The notes below the pieces were generated by a model, which was not told where the DNA came from, did not search any database, and worked only from the letters and a program-made list of their open reading frames with translations. Both the position numbers and the translations under genes were made by a program. Positions 1 through 9,446 of a stretch of 64,000 bases of DNA are shown here, one piece after another. This DNA comes from Ignavibacteriales bacterium (lineage in GTDB: Bacteria; Bacteroidota; Ignavibacteria; UBA10030). Within the stretch, counting starts at the first letter, position 1. The number at the start of each line of letters is the position of its first letter. The stretch lies in NCBI GenBank assembly GCA_026390595.1, contig JAPLFQ010000007.1, positions 101,157 to 165,156 of the forward strand, written 5' to 3'.

Positions 1-1751
1 CATTCGACGAGATGACTCAGGCCATCAAGAGCTTATCCTCAACGTACAGCGAAATCGTGAAAACGGAATCGCTTGGCAAAACCCTTAAAGGGCGCGATAT
101 CTGGCTCATCACGATTCGAAAGGGAGATCCGGACCAGCCGCGTGCGATTCTTGTGGTCGGAGGCGTCGATGCAGTGCAGGTTGCGGGAAGTGAAATGGCG
201 TTGAGGTTCGCAGAACAACTTGCGAAGAGTTATGGCAAGGTCGACAGCGTGACGAAGTTGCTCCAGACTACAACGGTGTACGTCATCCCGCGGGTCGGCC
301 CCGACGCAATGGAAGCATATTTTCAGAAACCTCTGCGGGAGCGCTCAACAAACTACAGGGCTACAGACGATGACCATGACGGTCAAGTCGACGAAGATGA
401 TGCGGATGATCTCAATAACGACGGTGTAATTACGATGATGCGCGTGAAAGACCCGCGCGGTGAGTGGATGGCTCACCCGGAAGATGGCCGACTCCTCAAG
501 AAAGCCGATCCTGCGAAGGGGGAGCGGGGAGGGTATCTTTTGTACAGCGAGGGGATTGATAACGACAAGGACGAACAGTGGAATGAAGACGCCGTCGGCG
601 GCGTCGACTTCAACCGCAACTTCCCGTTCAATTATCAATATTTCTCAGCGAATGCCGGCGTACACCAGGTTTCCGAAGTTGAGACGAGGGCTGTGGCAGA
701 TTTCATGTTTAATCATCAGAACATCGGTGCCGTTTTTTCATTCTCTCCGAATGACAACCTGACGACACCGTGGAAGAGTGAGCCGCGGCGGCTGGGAACG
801 ACTGCCGATGCGCCCGCTTCGGGAGTTCCTTCCGGGCGGGGAGGCGGCGGTGGGGGAGCTGGCGGAGGCATGATGTCCGGACGGACGCTGGACGAAGCGG
901 CGAACACTGCGGTGACCTCGGTCCTTGAAGACGATCAGCCGTATTATGAGTACATAAGCAAACAGTTCAACGATATTACAAAATTGAAGGATGCTCCCGA
1001 CACGAAAAAAGGGAGCGGTGCGTTTTCAGAATGGGTCTACTACCACACTGGGCGGTGGTCGTTCTCTGTCCGCCCCTGGTGGGCACCCATGGTGGTCAAA
1101 CGCGATTCTTCGGCAGGCACGGATACAGCCAGAAGAATGAGACCTCCCGCGGCAGGGCGGGCGGCCAGCGAGACTCCGTCCGACGAATACACAGAACAGC
1201 TTCGCGCGTTGAAATGGTACGACACGAACGGGTATAAGGATGTGGCGGTCGCCTGGACGAAAGTAAAACACCCCGACTTCCCCGACAGGGAAGTGGAGAT
1301 CGGAGGTCCCAAGCCGTACGTTCTCTACAATCCCCCGGCCGACAGTCTGAACGTATATTCCCAGCCGTATACGAAGTTCATCACGTACCTTGCAGGGCAA
1401 CTTCCGTCTGTTGCTCTCGGCAATACCAAAGTGGAGAAGCTGAATGACAACGTGTATCGTGTGACGATCGACGTCGTCAACAAAGGGTACCTGCCGACGA
1501 ACAGCAGTCTTGGTGCGCGTGTCCGATGGCCGCGCAATGTCTATCTGACTCTCGGCATCGCGAAGGACCAATCGGTTGCGAGCGGACGGGCAAAGCAATC
1601 GCTGCGGCCGATCAAGGGGAACGGAGGATACCAGACCGTAAGCTGGCTTGTTGTTGGAAAGGCCGGTTCCACGGTGACGGTCACAGCGGAGAGCCCCATC
1701 GCAGGCAAAGCAACGGAAACGATCACGCTGCGGGAAGGAGGCCGGCCATGA
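1..1751 (+). CDS. M14 carboxypeptidase-like protein, 5' truncated, predicted catalytically inactive
   Basis: The reading frame is open from base 3, before the first ATG at 12, so the gene starts outside the window. It resembles the M14 zinc carboxypeptidase encoded just downstream and shares an acidic Asp-rich insert (about 365-425, possibly calcium binding) and an NR motif (FNRNF). The residues that would hold zinc are replaced. HxxE of the neighbour is D-A-V-Q here (D at 168-170, Q at 177-179), the third His is Ser (744-746), and the NELW catalytic Glu aligns with Arg (1071-1073). A Gly-rich stretch lies near 830-870. The stop overlaps the next start (ATGA at 1748-1751), which suggests translational coupling. 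I infer a pseudoenzyme that may bind or chaperone peptides or pair with its active neighbour. Family assignment is firm; loss of activity is inferred from alignment by eye. Confidence 0.85.
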   Translation, partial: FDEMTQAIKSLSSTYSEIVKTESLGKTLKGRDIWLITIRKGDPDQPRAILVVGGVDAVQVAGSEMALRFAEQLAKSYGKVDSVTKLLQTTTVYVIPRVGPDAMEAYFQKPLRERSTNYRATDDDHDGQVDEDDADDLNNDGVITMMRVKDPRGEWMAHPEDGRLLKKADPAKGERGGYLLYSEGIDNDKDEQWNEDAVGGVDFNRNFPFNYQYFSANAGVHQVSEVETRAVADFMFNHQNIGAVFSFSPNDNLTTPWKSEPRRLGTTADAPASGVPSGRGGGGGGAGGGMMSGRTLDEAANTAVTSVLEDDQPYYEYISKQFNDITKLKDAPDTKKGSGAFSEWVYYHTGRWSFSVRPWWAPMVVKRDSSAGTDTARRMRPPAAGRAASETPSDEYTEQLRALKWYDTNGYKDVAVAWTKVKHPDFPDREVEIGGPKPYVLYNPPADSLNVYSQPYTKFITYLAGQLPSVALGNTKVEKLNDNVYRVTIDVVNKGYLPTNSSLGARVRWPRNVYLTLGIAKDQSVASGRAKQSLRPIKGNGGYQTVSWLVVGKAGSTVTVTAESPIAGKATETITLREGGRP

Positions 1752-3520
1752 AAACGAAACTCACATTTCGATTGACAGGACTCATTGTCCTGTTCGCGGT
1801 GGCGCTTGTGTTCACGTCAGAAGCACAGACAAAAAAGGAAATGACCGAAAGCGCCCTGAAAGCCATGGGCGCGCCGAACAACCCGAAGGTCGAAATTGCG
1901 TGGAACCGTTACTACGACACCGACCAGTTGTCGGAAATCATGCGGCGCATCGAAAAGGCATATCCCAACCTTGCCAAGGTGAAGAGCATCGGCAAGTCGT
2001 ATAAGGGAAAGGACATGTGGGTTATCACGGTGTCGAACTTCTCGAACGGGGATCCCGACAAGAAACCGGCAATGTACATCGACGGAAACATCCACTCCAA
2101 CGAAATCCAGGGGGCGGAGGTCGCTCTCTATACGGCATGGTATGTGACCGAGATGTATGCTTCCAACGACTGGATTCACAAGCTCCTCGACGAGAAGACG
2201 CTGTACATAGTCCCGACGATCAATCCCGATGCACGCGACCACTTCATCCATCAGCCAAACACAGCGTCCTCTCCAAGGAGCGGACTCGTTCCGCGTGATG
2301 ATGACGGAGACGGTGTCATGGATGAAGATGCTCTTGATGACCTCGATGGTGATGGAAACATCACGCAGATGCGCATCAAGGATCCGAACGGGCGATGGGT
2401 GGTGGATCCGGATGATTCCCGTATCATGCTTCCGGCGAAAGCAGACCAACTCGGTCAATACGCGTTACTCGGCAGCGAGGGCATCGACAACGATGGCGAT
2501 GGGCTTGTCAACGAAGACGGTCCCGGATCGTACGACCCGAACCGCGACTGGGGATGGAACTGGGCGCCCCGCTATGTTCAGGGTGGAGCGGATCATTATC
2601 CATTCACATTTCCCGAGAACCGGGCTGTCTCAGAATTTGTCCTCGCGCATCCCAATATTGCCGCGGCTCAGTCGTTTCACAATAATGGCGGCATGATTTT
2701 ACGGGGTCCCGGCGCGCAAACCGACTTGCGTACCTACAGCCCGGTCGACATCCAGACGTATGATTTCCTTGGGAAGCTCGGTGAAGAAATGCTTCCGGGG
2801 TACCGCTACATTGTTATCTATAAGGATTTGTACACCGTGTATGGAGGAGAAATTGACTGGCTGTACGGAGCCCGCGGGATCGTGACGTTTTCCAATGAGC
2901 TCTGGACGAATTTCGATTACTTCAGGCGTCAGCGGGAGGAAGGCGAAGGGCAGCGAGACCGGAGTACACTCTATCGGTTCGATAAGATCCTGCTGTTTGA
3001 GGAAGGCGTGGTGCCGTGGAAGAAGCACAACCATCCGCAGTTTGGTGAAATTGAGGTCGGCGGATTCAAAAAGGCATGGACGCGAACGGCCCCCTCATTC
3101 ATGATCGAAGATATGTGTCACCGCAACATGGCATTCACCCTTTTCCACTTATACCATACACCGATGGTTGAAGTTGACAGTGTCTATGCGAAGTCTCTGC
3201 AGGGCGGTCTCACAGAGGTGACGGCCGTCGTGCGGAACAACAGGGTCATCCCGACGCACACACTTCAGGACCAGAGAAACAGAATCACGAGACCGGATTG
3301 GGTGAGCATCAAAGGCGGCGACGTTATCTCCGGCGCCGTTCTGCAGAATCGTTTCTTTGGTCTGGCGCAGGAGCAGAAGCACCACCCAGAACGACTCGAA
3401 GTAGAAAATATTCCCGGCATGAATGCTGTCTACGTGCGATGGATTGTTCGCGGAAGCGGTCCCTATACTGTGACGATCAACTCCGAAAAGGGAGGAACGC
3501 ACTCGAGCAAGTCCAAGTGA
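1748..3520 (+). CDS. Secreted M14 family zinc carboxypeptidase
   Basis: A 590-aa protein with a signal peptide (about residues 1-24, ending SEAQ). M14 enzymes remove C-terminal residues from peptides with one zinc ion. The zinc ligands and catalytic residue are visible: H116-S-N-E119, H311 in SFHNNGG and E384 in SNELW, so this copy looks active. An insert rich in Asp (DDDGDGxxDEDxxDDLDGDG type, about residues 180-205) may bind calcium. The ATG at 1748 is chosen because the signal peptide begins there and a strong GGAAGGAGG ribosome site lies at 1734-1742; the frame is open further upstream only because it lies antiphase within the preceding gene. It overlaps that gene by four bases. Together with the S9 and M28 genes downstream it forms a peptide-degrading block. 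Confidence 0.93.
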   Translation: MKTKLTFRLTGLIVLFAVALVFTSEAQTKKEMTESALKAMGAPNNPKVEIAWNRYYDTDQLSEIMRRIEKAYPNLAKVKSIGKSYKGKDMWVITVSNFSNGDPDKKPAMYIDGNIHSNEIQGAEVALYTAWYVTEMYASNDWIHKLLDEKTLYIVPTINPDARDHFIHQPNTASSPRSGLVPRDDDGDGVMDEDALDDLDGDGNITQMRIKDPNGRWVVDPDDSRIMLPAKADQLGQYALLGSEGIDNDGDGLVNEDGPGSYDPNRDWGWNWAPRYVQGGADHYPFTFPENRAVSEFVLAHPNIAAAQSFHNNGGMILRGPGAQTDLRTYSPVDIQTYDFLGKLGEEMLPGYRYIVIYKDLYTVYGGEIDWLYGARGIVTFSNELWTNFDYFRRQREEGEGQRDRSTLYRFDKILLFEEGVVPWKKHNHPQFGEIEVGGFKKAWTRTAPSFMIEDMCHRNMAFTLFHLYHTPMVEVDSVYAKSLQGGLTEVTAVVRNNRVIPTHTLQDQRNRITRPDWVSIKGGDVISGAVLQNRFFGLAQEQKHHPERLEVENIPGMNAVYVRWIVRGSGPYTVTINSEKGGTHSSKSK

Positions 3521-3603
3521 CAGGGGGATTGAAGACTCAAAAACCGAACCTTTAAACTCCAAGCTTGAAACGCGAAACTGAAAACTCTTTCTGTGGAGAT
3601 GAA
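3521..3603. other. Spacer of quasi-repetitive AAACTCCAAGCTTGAAACG type
   Basis: This short gap between the M14 and S9 genes is made of related words (gaagactcaaaaacc, aaactccaagcttgaaac, gcgaaactgaaaactc). Very similar wording recurs at 37345-37455. No gene was seen. The last bases carry the S9 ribosome binding site. Confidence 0.4.
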
Positions 3604-5874
3604 ATGAAACAACGAATCTTTGTAAGGTATCTGATTCTTTCGCTTCTGATGCTGACGCTTGCCGTGTTCGCCTCGGCGCAGCAGAAGAAGCGTCTGACGT
3701 TCGACCAGATCTATCGTGGAGCGGAAACCGGCCTGACGGCACAGCTTCCGAACATCACGGGCTGGGAAGACGATTCGCACTATCTGGAAATGAGGCGGAA
3801 AGAAGGGGAGCCGGCGAAATACTATTCCGTCGACGCAAAGTCCGGGAAAGAAAAGGAAGTGCCGCCGAAGACCGCCGATCTCAGCCAGTTCAAGGATGTT
3901 GTCGGTTCCGATGTCAACGTGAATTTCCCTGCAGCAGTTAACGAGGCTCGAACAAGAGTCATCTACGTGAAGGATAAGGATCTGTACCTCCTCAGCACCG
4001 CGACAAAAGAGTTCAAGCGCCTGACGCAATCGCCGGCTGAGGAGAAGAATCCTACACTCTCTCCGGACGGCAACTATGTTGCGTTCACGCGCGACAACAA
4101 CCTGTTCGCCGTTGACCTCAACAGTGGAAAAGAAATCCAGTACACGTCAGACGGGGCAAAGCTAGTTTATAACGGCTATGCTTCGTGGGTGTATATGGAG
4201 GAAATACTTGGCCGGGCCACCCGGTACAGGGCCTTCTGGTGGGCGCCTGACAGCAAGAAGCTGGCCTTCATGCGTTTCGATGATTCGAAAGTTCCGGTGT
4301 TTCCTCTTTACAGCGCGGATGGCCAGCACGGATACCTGGAGGAAACGGCATATCCGAAACCGGGCGATCCAAATCCCGAAGTGCGTGTAGGAATAGTCCC
4401 GTCAGCCGGAGGGAATGTCGTCTGGGCCGATTTCAATGAGAAAGACGATCAGTATTTCGGAACGCCGTTCTGGACACCTGACAGTAAAGAGCTCTGGGCG
4501 CAGTGGATGAACCGGGGTCAGGACGACCTGAAGATTATTGGCGTTGATCCCGCGTCCGGAAAGAAACATGAGATCTATGCCGAGCATCAGGCCTCATGGG
4601 TTGAATGGTTTGAAAAGATCGAGTTCCTGAAGAACAACAAAGGATTCATCGTCAAGACTGACAAGGACGGATGGATGCATCTTTACCTGTACGGTATGGA
4701 TGGGAAGCTCAAAAACCGGATCACCGAAGGAAAGTGGCAGGTGACCGACATCCTCCTGGTTGATGAAGAAGAAGGGCTGGTCTATTTCTCGGCAAGGAAA
4801 GAAGCCTCCACGCGAACCGATCTCTACAAGGTGAAAATGAACGGAAAAGGATTGACCCGTCTGACGTTCGGGGAGTTTACTCATTCCGTGCGGTTCTCAC
4901 CGAAAGGCGGATACTTCATTACGACCTATTCGAACGTGGCCGCGCCGCAGAAAATGGCTGTCTGCAACGATGATGGGAAAATGCTCCGGGAAATCGGTGA
5001 CGCAAAGGGAAAAGAATTCGACAACTATGACCTTGCGAAGACCGAGCTCGTGTATATGACCACGCCGGACGGATACAAACTCCCAGCGGTCATCACGCTT
5101 CCGTTCGACCTTGACCCGAACAAGAAGTACCCCGTGCTTATCAGCGTCTATGGCGGTCCGAATTCCGGTACGGTTTTCGATGGTTGGAAGGGAACCGGAA
5201 ACCAGTGGTACGCCGAACAGGGCATGATTCAGATCGCAATTGATCATCGCGGAGCTGGCCATCACGGGAAAGAAGGAGTTGCTTTGATGCACCGGTGTCT
5301 TGGCAAATGGGAAATGAACGATTATGTCGAATGGGTGAAATGGCTGCGGACGAAATCGTACGCGGATCCCAAGAGAGTAGGCATCACGGGGGGCAGCTAC
5401 GGCGGATACGTCACGGCGATGGCGCTGACCTTCGGTTCCGAGTACTTTACGTTCGGAATCGCCAGCTCTTCACCGACCGACTGGAAACTGTACGATACTC
5501 ACTATACCGAACGATTCATGGACACACCCGCCGAAAATCCGGAGGGGTACAAAGCGGGTTCTGTCATGACGTACGCGGATAAGTACAAGAACGGACTTCG
5601 CATCGTTCACGGCACGCTGGATGACAACGTGCATATGCAGAACAGCATTCAATTGGTCGACAAGCTCGAGGACCTCGGAAAAAACTTTGAGCTGATGCTG
5701 TATCCAAACGGCAGGCACGGCTGGGGCGGCGCGAAATCGGTTCACTCGCGCGTGGAAGCGGCCCGGTTCTGGTACAAGAATCTGCTCGAGAAGCCGTTCC
5801 CTGATGATGAATATGCCAAGCTGTACCAAATGGGCAGACCCGGCGGCCGGCCGGTCGTCGGGCGTCCACAATAA
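3604..5874 (+). CDS. S9 family dipeptidyl-peptidase IV-like serine peptidase
   Basis: A 756-aa exported protein with a signal peptide (residues 1-22, ASAQQ). The N-terminal half is the beta-propeller of the DPP IV family (PF00930 type, with TPDSKELW and SPKGGYF repeats). The C-terminal part is the alpha/beta hydrolase with Ser598 in GGSYGGY, Asp673 in HGTLDDNVH and His705 in NGRHGW, matching the DPP IV triad. The likely role is release of dipeptides, often X-Pro, from oligopeptides outside the cytoplasm. The start at 3604 follows a GGAGATGA site; the in-frame ATG at 3565 would put residues ahead of the signal peptide. A strong terminator follows 40 bases after the stop. Confidence 0.93.
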   Translation: MKQRIFVRYLILSLLMLTLAVFASAQQKKRLTFDQIYRGAETGLTAQLPNITGWEDDSHYLEMRRKEGEPAKYYSVDAKSGKEKEVPPKTADLSQFKDVVGSDVNVNFPAAVNEARTRVIYVKDKDLYLLSTATKEFKRLTQSPAEEKNPTLSPDGNYVAFTRDNNLFAVDLNSGKEIQYTSDGAKLVYNGYASWVYMEEILGRATRYRAFWWAPDSKKLAFMRFDDSKVPVFPLYSADGQHGYLEETAYPKPGDPNPEVRVGIVPSAGGNVVWADFNEKDDQYFGTPFWTPDSKELWAQWMNRGQDDLKIIGVDPASGKKHEIYAEHQASWVEWFEKIEFLKNNKGFIVKTDKDGWMHLYLYGMDGKLKNRITEGKWQVTDILLVDEEEGLVYFSARKEASTRTDLYKVKMNGKGLTRLTFGEFTHSVRFSPKGGYFITTYSNVAAPQKMAVCNDDGKMLREIGDAKGKEFDNYDLAKTELVYMTTPDGYKLPAVITLPFDLDPNKKYPVLISVYGGPNSGTVFDGWKGTGNQWYAEQGMIQIAIDHRGAGHHGKEGVALMHRCLGKWEMNDYVEWVKWLRTKSYADPKRVGITGGSYGGYVTAMALTFGSEYFTFGIASSSPTDWKLYDTHYTERFMDTPAENPEGYKAGSVMTYADKYKNGLRIVHGTLDDNVHMQNSIQLVDKLEDLGKNFELMLYPNGRHGWGGAKSVHSRVEAARFWYKNLLEKPFPDDEYAKLYQMGRPGGRPVVGRPQ

Positions 5875-5879
5875 TGCGT

Positions 5880-5905
5880 GGGTGAAGCGGCGCTTCGCCG
5901 TACGA
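5880..5905. repeat. REP-like palindrome, copy 1
   Basis: A 26-base unit of form GGGTGAAGCG-N-CGCTTCGCC-N-TACGA, nearly self-complementary (GGTGAAGCG against CGCTTCGCC). A second copy at 5978-6003 differs at two positions. The two copies bracket the terminator at 5914-5947. Confidence 0.6.
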
Positions 5906-5913
5906 ATCCGATC

Positions 5914-5947
5914 AATGGCCGCGGGTGTCCACCGCGGCCATTTTTTA
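5914..5947 (+). terminator. Rho-independent terminator after the S9 peptidase gene
   Basis: An 11-bp perfect stem (AATGGCCGCGG at 5914-5924 with CCGCGGCCATT at 5932-5942) closes a 7-base loop and runs straight into T residues (5941-5946). It should stop transcription of the peptidase block and separate it from the M28 gene at 6046. Confidence 0.9.
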
Positions 5948-5977
5948 TTGTTTTTGCGCAAGTCGCGACGTTCAGTT

Positions 5978-6003
5978 GGGTGAAGCGACGCTTCGCCTTA
6001 CGA
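5978..6003. repeat. REP-like palindrome, copy 2
   Basis: Matches the unit at 5880-5905 at 24 of 26 positions in the same orientation. It lies 43 bases before the M28 peptidase start and could form a hairpin in that gene's leader. Confidence 0.6.
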
Positions 6004-6045
6004 CCAATTGGACATTCGGACAATTCCGCGCTACATTCAAGCCAG

Positions 6046-6936
6046 ATGAATCAATCCGAATTGTCCACTATTGCCTCACGAGCCCGCAGAATCGTCGAGG
6101 TTCTCGCCACCAAGTACCCATCCCGACATGGTCGTTTCCCTCATGTGCTGAATGCCGCCGGTGATTTCATCGAGCAGGAGTTTTGCAGCCTTGGCTATGT
6201 TGTGGAATCGCAATCGTATGAATGCGAAGGCGCAAAGGTCCGGAACCTGATTGCGGAGAAACAAGGAAGCAGGCCAGATCAATCGTGCATCATTGTTGGT
6301 GCGCACTATGACACGGTCGTCGGCACGCCTGGAGCAGATGACAACGCCAGCGGTGTCGCTGGACTTCTCGAACTCGCCCGTCTCCTGAAGGATCAATCGG
6401 TTCAACGCACAGTCAAGTTCGTCGCGTTTCCGCATGAAGAACCTCCCTACTTCTATACTCATCTGATGGGGAGCCGGCAGTACGCGCAGGGGTTGAAGCA
6501 GCAGGGAGAGAATGTGCTGGTAATGCTCGCTCTGGAAATGCTTGGGTATGCAGGGGAGAACTATCGGCAGATCTATCCGGCACCATTGATGCGATTGCTT
6601 GGCCGCTATCCGAAGTACGGCAACTACATTGCTCTCGTCGGGAACCTGAAAAGCCTTGGCATGATGTCGGTTGTACGAAAGGCGATGCGTGACCATCGGG
6701 CAATCGGCGTGGAAAGTCTCACCGCGCCCGGTTTCATTCCCCCGCTGTTTCTATCCGATCACTCCTCGTTCTGGAAAGCTGGTTTCCCGGCGCTGATGGT
6801 CACCGATACTGCCTTTCTCCGCAATCCGCACTATCATAAGGAAAGCGATACGCCAGATAGATTGAATTACGAATTTCTTGCCAGCGTAGTCTCCTCAGTT
6901 TACATAGCAGTCCAATCATTAGATAATCAGCCCTAA
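6046..6936 (+). CDS. M28 family zinc aminopeptidase
   Basis: A 296-aa protein of the M28 (aminopeptidase Y/glutaminyl cyclase-like) family, which uses two zinc ions to cut N-terminal residues. The expected ligand set is visible in order: His and Asp in GAHYDT, Asp in GADDNASG, the Glu pair in PHEEPPYF, Glu in LALEMLGY and His near the C-terminus in NPHYHKESDTPD. No signal peptide is seen with the start at 6046, so it may act in the cytoplasm on peptides released by the neighbouring enzymes. The frame is open upstream to 5878 across the terminator and repeat, so the ATG at 6046 is preferred; its ribosome site is weak. Confidence 0.9.
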   Translation: MNQSELSTIASRARRIVEVLATKYPSRHGRFPHVLNAAGDFIEQEFCSLGYVVESQSYECEGAKVRNLIAEKQGSRPDQSCIIVGAHYDTVVGTPGADDNASGVAGLLELARLLKDQSVQRTVKFVAFPHEEPPYFYTHLMGSRQYAQGLKQQGENVLVMLALEMLGYAGENYRQIYPAPLMRLLGRYPKYGNYIALVGNLKSLGMMSVVRKAMRDHRAIGVESLTAPGFIPPLFLSDHSSFWKAGFPALMVTDTAFLRNPHYHKESDTPDRLNYEFLASVVSSVYIAVQSLDNQP

Positions 6937-7163
6937 GGAGCGGGTTCACTCCGGCTGGGAGGTTCACAGGGCTCCGCTCTTCGCTGTTCCTGCAGCTCCC
7001 TTGATCTGTTTCATCTCGAGGATCATACGGTTTGAGAGGGAGGGGACTCAGAGGGGAGAGTGATCGGGGAACGTTCGCCGGTCGTTTCGTCGCGGGCTAT
7101 ACCGCTTGTGACTCCGGAACATTGTACTTATCTACTCCACGACTCAACTACTTCGCAGCGTAT
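6937..7163. other. Convergent intergenic region, no gene seen
   Basis: This 227-bp gap lies between the plus-strand M28 gene and the minus-strand propeller gene. It has G-rich tracts (7034-7070) and ends in a pyrimidine-rich ctactccacgactcaactac spacer (about 7130-7165) like those at 8285-8357 and 34322-34415. No clear terminator hairpin with a T-tract was found. Confidence 0.4.
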
Positions 7164-8222
7164 CTACTTCGAAGTCGGCTCCGGCTTCACATAGAAGTAC
7201 GGCGCGTCCAGCGTCGCCATCCCAACCTGGGACTTTCCCCCTTTGAGATAGCTTCCATAAGGTATTGTGCGGGCAGTGCCGCCTCCGTATCCCTCATACC
7301 ACATATAATAGCGTCCGTTGATCTTTTCGACCGTCGTAAACCAGATCGCACCTTCATCCCATTGCCTTTCCTCGCCGCGGCTGAATATAGGATTGCTCGA
7401 GTACTTTGTCCAGCGGATGAGATCGGCTGATGTCGCGAGTCCGGCATGGAATGGATAATCCTTGTTCTTGTCTGACCCGCAATAGACCATGTAGTAAAGC
7501 CTGCCTTCAGAGAAAATCCTCGGCGTCTCGACCGTGAAACTATCCCACGTGCCTTCGCTCCCGACCGGGAGAACGAGCGATTGATCGGGTTCGGTGAAGT
7601 GGTAACCATCAACTGAGACTGCGTAGTGAATCTGGAATCCTTTTTTTCCCGGCACTTCCTTCCAGAAGTACAGATAGAGTGTATCCCCTCGCAGGACCAC
7701 CTCCGGACCGCCGCCAATGACGACGGGCTTGTGCAGAAATTTCTTGAAGTCGATCCCGTTCTCAGAAACGGCGAGGCAGATCGCTCTGTCCGACCTCGGG
7801 CTTGAACCGGTATAGTACAGAAAGACCTTCCCATGAAAAAGAACGGCCGCGGGATCGAGAGCGTGGCGCTCATCCCATGAACCTGGGTCGCCAACATCAA
7901 TGATGGGTTCGGGATGGATATTCCATGTCACACCATCAAACTTCGCTTTCGGGATTGTCGCAACACCGATTCGGTCGTGGCCTTCTCGTTGACCGCGAAA
8001 GTACATATAGTACATCGAACCGTTGAGAAGCAAATCGGGGTTCGCTGTCTGCGACTCGCGCCAGGTACCCGGCACCGCCGGGAAAACCGGATTGCCCGCA
8101 TAGCGTTTCCAAACGAACTGAAGAGTGTCCCGTCCCGCACCCGACACTTGGGCCGGGGAGAGAGCAGGAACACACAAGAGAATTGCGAAGATGAAGCTGA
8201 AATGTCTACGCCTGAGAGTCAT
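7164..8222 (-). CDS. Secreted five-bladed beta-propeller glycosidase-like protein
   Basis: A 352-aa protein with a signal peptide (residues 1-24, ending SPAQ). It has repeated propeller blades typical of the GH32/43/68/130 fold: an acidic residue at the start of a blade (NPDLLLNGSMYYMYF), then ALDPAAVLFHGKVFLYYTG, a VETPRIFSEGRLYYMVYCG blade and DEGAIWFTTVEKINGRYYMWYEG. Such proteins cleave or bind glycans. The exact family and substrate cannot be read from the sequence. The start at 8222 places the signal peptide at the N-terminus; the frame extends 19 codons upstream without one. It lies downstream of the sugar-uptake block on the same strand, consistent with glycan use. Confidence 0.7.
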   Translation of the reverse strand: MTLRRRHFSFIFAILLCVPALSPAQVSGAGRDTLQFVWKRYAGNPVFPAVPGTWRESQTANPDLLLNGSMYYMYFRGQREGHDRIGVATIPKAKFDGVTWNIHPEPIIDVGDPGSWDERHALDPAAVLFHGKVFLYYTGSSPRSDRAICLAVSENGIDFKKFLHKPVVIGGGPEVVLRGDTLYLYFWKEVPGKKGFQIHYAVSVDGYHFTEPDQSLVLPVGSEGTWDSFTVETPRIFSEGRLYYMVYCGSDKNKDYPFHAGLATSADLIRWTKYSSNPIFSRGEERQWDEGAIWFTTVEKINGRYYMWYEGYGGGTARTIPYGSYLKGGKSQVGMATLDAPYFYVKPEPTSK

Positions 8223-8357
8223 TGGAATTCCAGTTCTAACTTCATCGTCTGATTTCCATGATAGTCTGTAATCTGCCATCTGCTCTCTGTATTCTGTGTT
8301 GTCTTCCTCCTCACGTCTTACTTTTCAGCTACTTCACTACTCCCTGCCTCAACACTC

Positions 8358-9446
8358 TCAAAAAGCTTCCGTCATCGTAATGTAGATCCCATCGGAATTA
8401 TTGCCAATTCCATAATCAAGCCTGAGGTTTACCCGTTCCTCGGGATTCCACGCGAACCGGATTCCGGCCCCCCCCGCGAACCAGAATCTTCCTAGTCCAA
8501 ATTGACTGATTCGGTTGGCGACCTGGGCGACGCCTGCAAAGCCAACGAGTCCGAAGCGCCACCAGACAGGAAGCCGGTACTCAGCCTGAATGCCAGCCGC
8601 ATGGTAATCCCTGTAGCGACCGTCGAAATATCCGCGCAGGAAGTCTTGTCCGCCAAAGCGTGCCAGATTCTGAAACGGCACATCGCCCCCCGTGAAATCA
8701 CCGCTTGCCTTCAATGCAAGCACATGACCCGGGGTCACCTCAAAGAAATTTCGGAAATCAAACTGTAGAGCGGAATAGTTGTAGTTGCTTCCGAAAGCAC
8801 GCTGGTAGAAAAGAGCGGTGACCTGGTAAAAACTGCCGGAAAATGCCGCGAAGGTGTTATCGCGGGAATCCCAGTTTGCGACGAATCCAAGGCCGGATGA
8901 AACACCTCCGCTCCTCCCGGCGATGGTGCTGGAAGAGATGAATTTCCCGGGTTCGACATCGCTCATTGAAACGGTCTCATAGTGTATGACGGGTCCGGCA
9001 TTGACCCGGGGGAAAATACCCGCATACAACGACGCTTTGACACGAAACGACGTTTGCGTGTAGTTCTCTTCGTCTACCGAAGCCGTCGCGTTTCCGGTGC
9101 CGAAAAACTTGTTCGGATATTTCTGAAACTTGATATCGGAGAGCAGACGATAGCCCCCTTGTCCGAAGTACTGATCGCCGCTAAGCTCTATGACAATCTG
9201 CTTCTTTTCTGTGTAGATGAGGTCGGCCGTAACGCTTGAGGCACGGGGAGCGAACGGATCACGGTAGACCAACAAAGCCGCAGCTCCCCCTGCCACACCA
9301 GTCTCCGGTGTGTAGAAGAGTATGGGGAGCGGAAAGATTCTTGCGGAGGTGGTGTGTACCGAGTCCTTGGTATTGCCCTGAGTCTGTCCGCACAGAAACG
9401 AGAAGCTCAGAGCCGTAATCACCAGGGCGAGAACAAGGCGATGCAT
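8358..9446 (-). CDS. Omp85/BamA-type outer membrane beta-barrel protein
   Basis: A 362-aa protein with a signal peptide (MHRLVLALVITALSFSFLCGQ). The rest has alternating amphipathic strands of an outer-membrane barrel and resembles the bacterial surface antigen (D15) domain: GFVANWDSRDNTFAAFSGSFYQV, the FGGQDFLRGYFDGRYRD segment that matches the barrel-lumen loop motif, and a C-terminal aromatic residue (TEAF). No room remains for POTRA repeats, so this is a short barrel-only member rather than BamA itself. The start at 9446 follows an AGGAGA site. It sits between carbohydrate genes and might be an outer-membrane route, but that is only context. Confidence 0.75.
   Translation of the reverse strand: MHRLVLALVITALSFSFLCGQTQGNTKDSVHTTSARIFPLPILFYTPETGVAGGAAALLVYRDPFAPRASSVTADLIYTEKKQIVIELSGDQYFGQGGYRLLSDIKFQKYPNKFFGTGNATASVDEENYTQTSFRVKASLYAGIFPRVNAGPVIHYETVSMSDVEPGKFISSSTIAGRSGGVSSGLGFVANWDSRDNTFAAFSGSFYQVTALFYQRAFGSNYNYSALQFDFRNFFEVTPGHVLALKASGDFTGGDVPFQNLARFGGQDFLRGYFDGRYRDYHAAGIQAEYRLPVWWRFGLVGFAGVAQVANRISQFGLGRFWFAGGAGIRFAWNPEERVNLRLDYGIGNNSDGIYITMTEAF

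Noticed and set aside
1026..1598. 190-codon frame on the minus strand inside the first M14-like gene
   Set aside because: It is antisense to a well-supported gene, has no domain, and similar long antisense frames occur under most genes here, as expected at this base composition.
8358..9446. BamA assembly factor
   Set aside because: Too short to hold POTRA repeats; only the barrel part is present.
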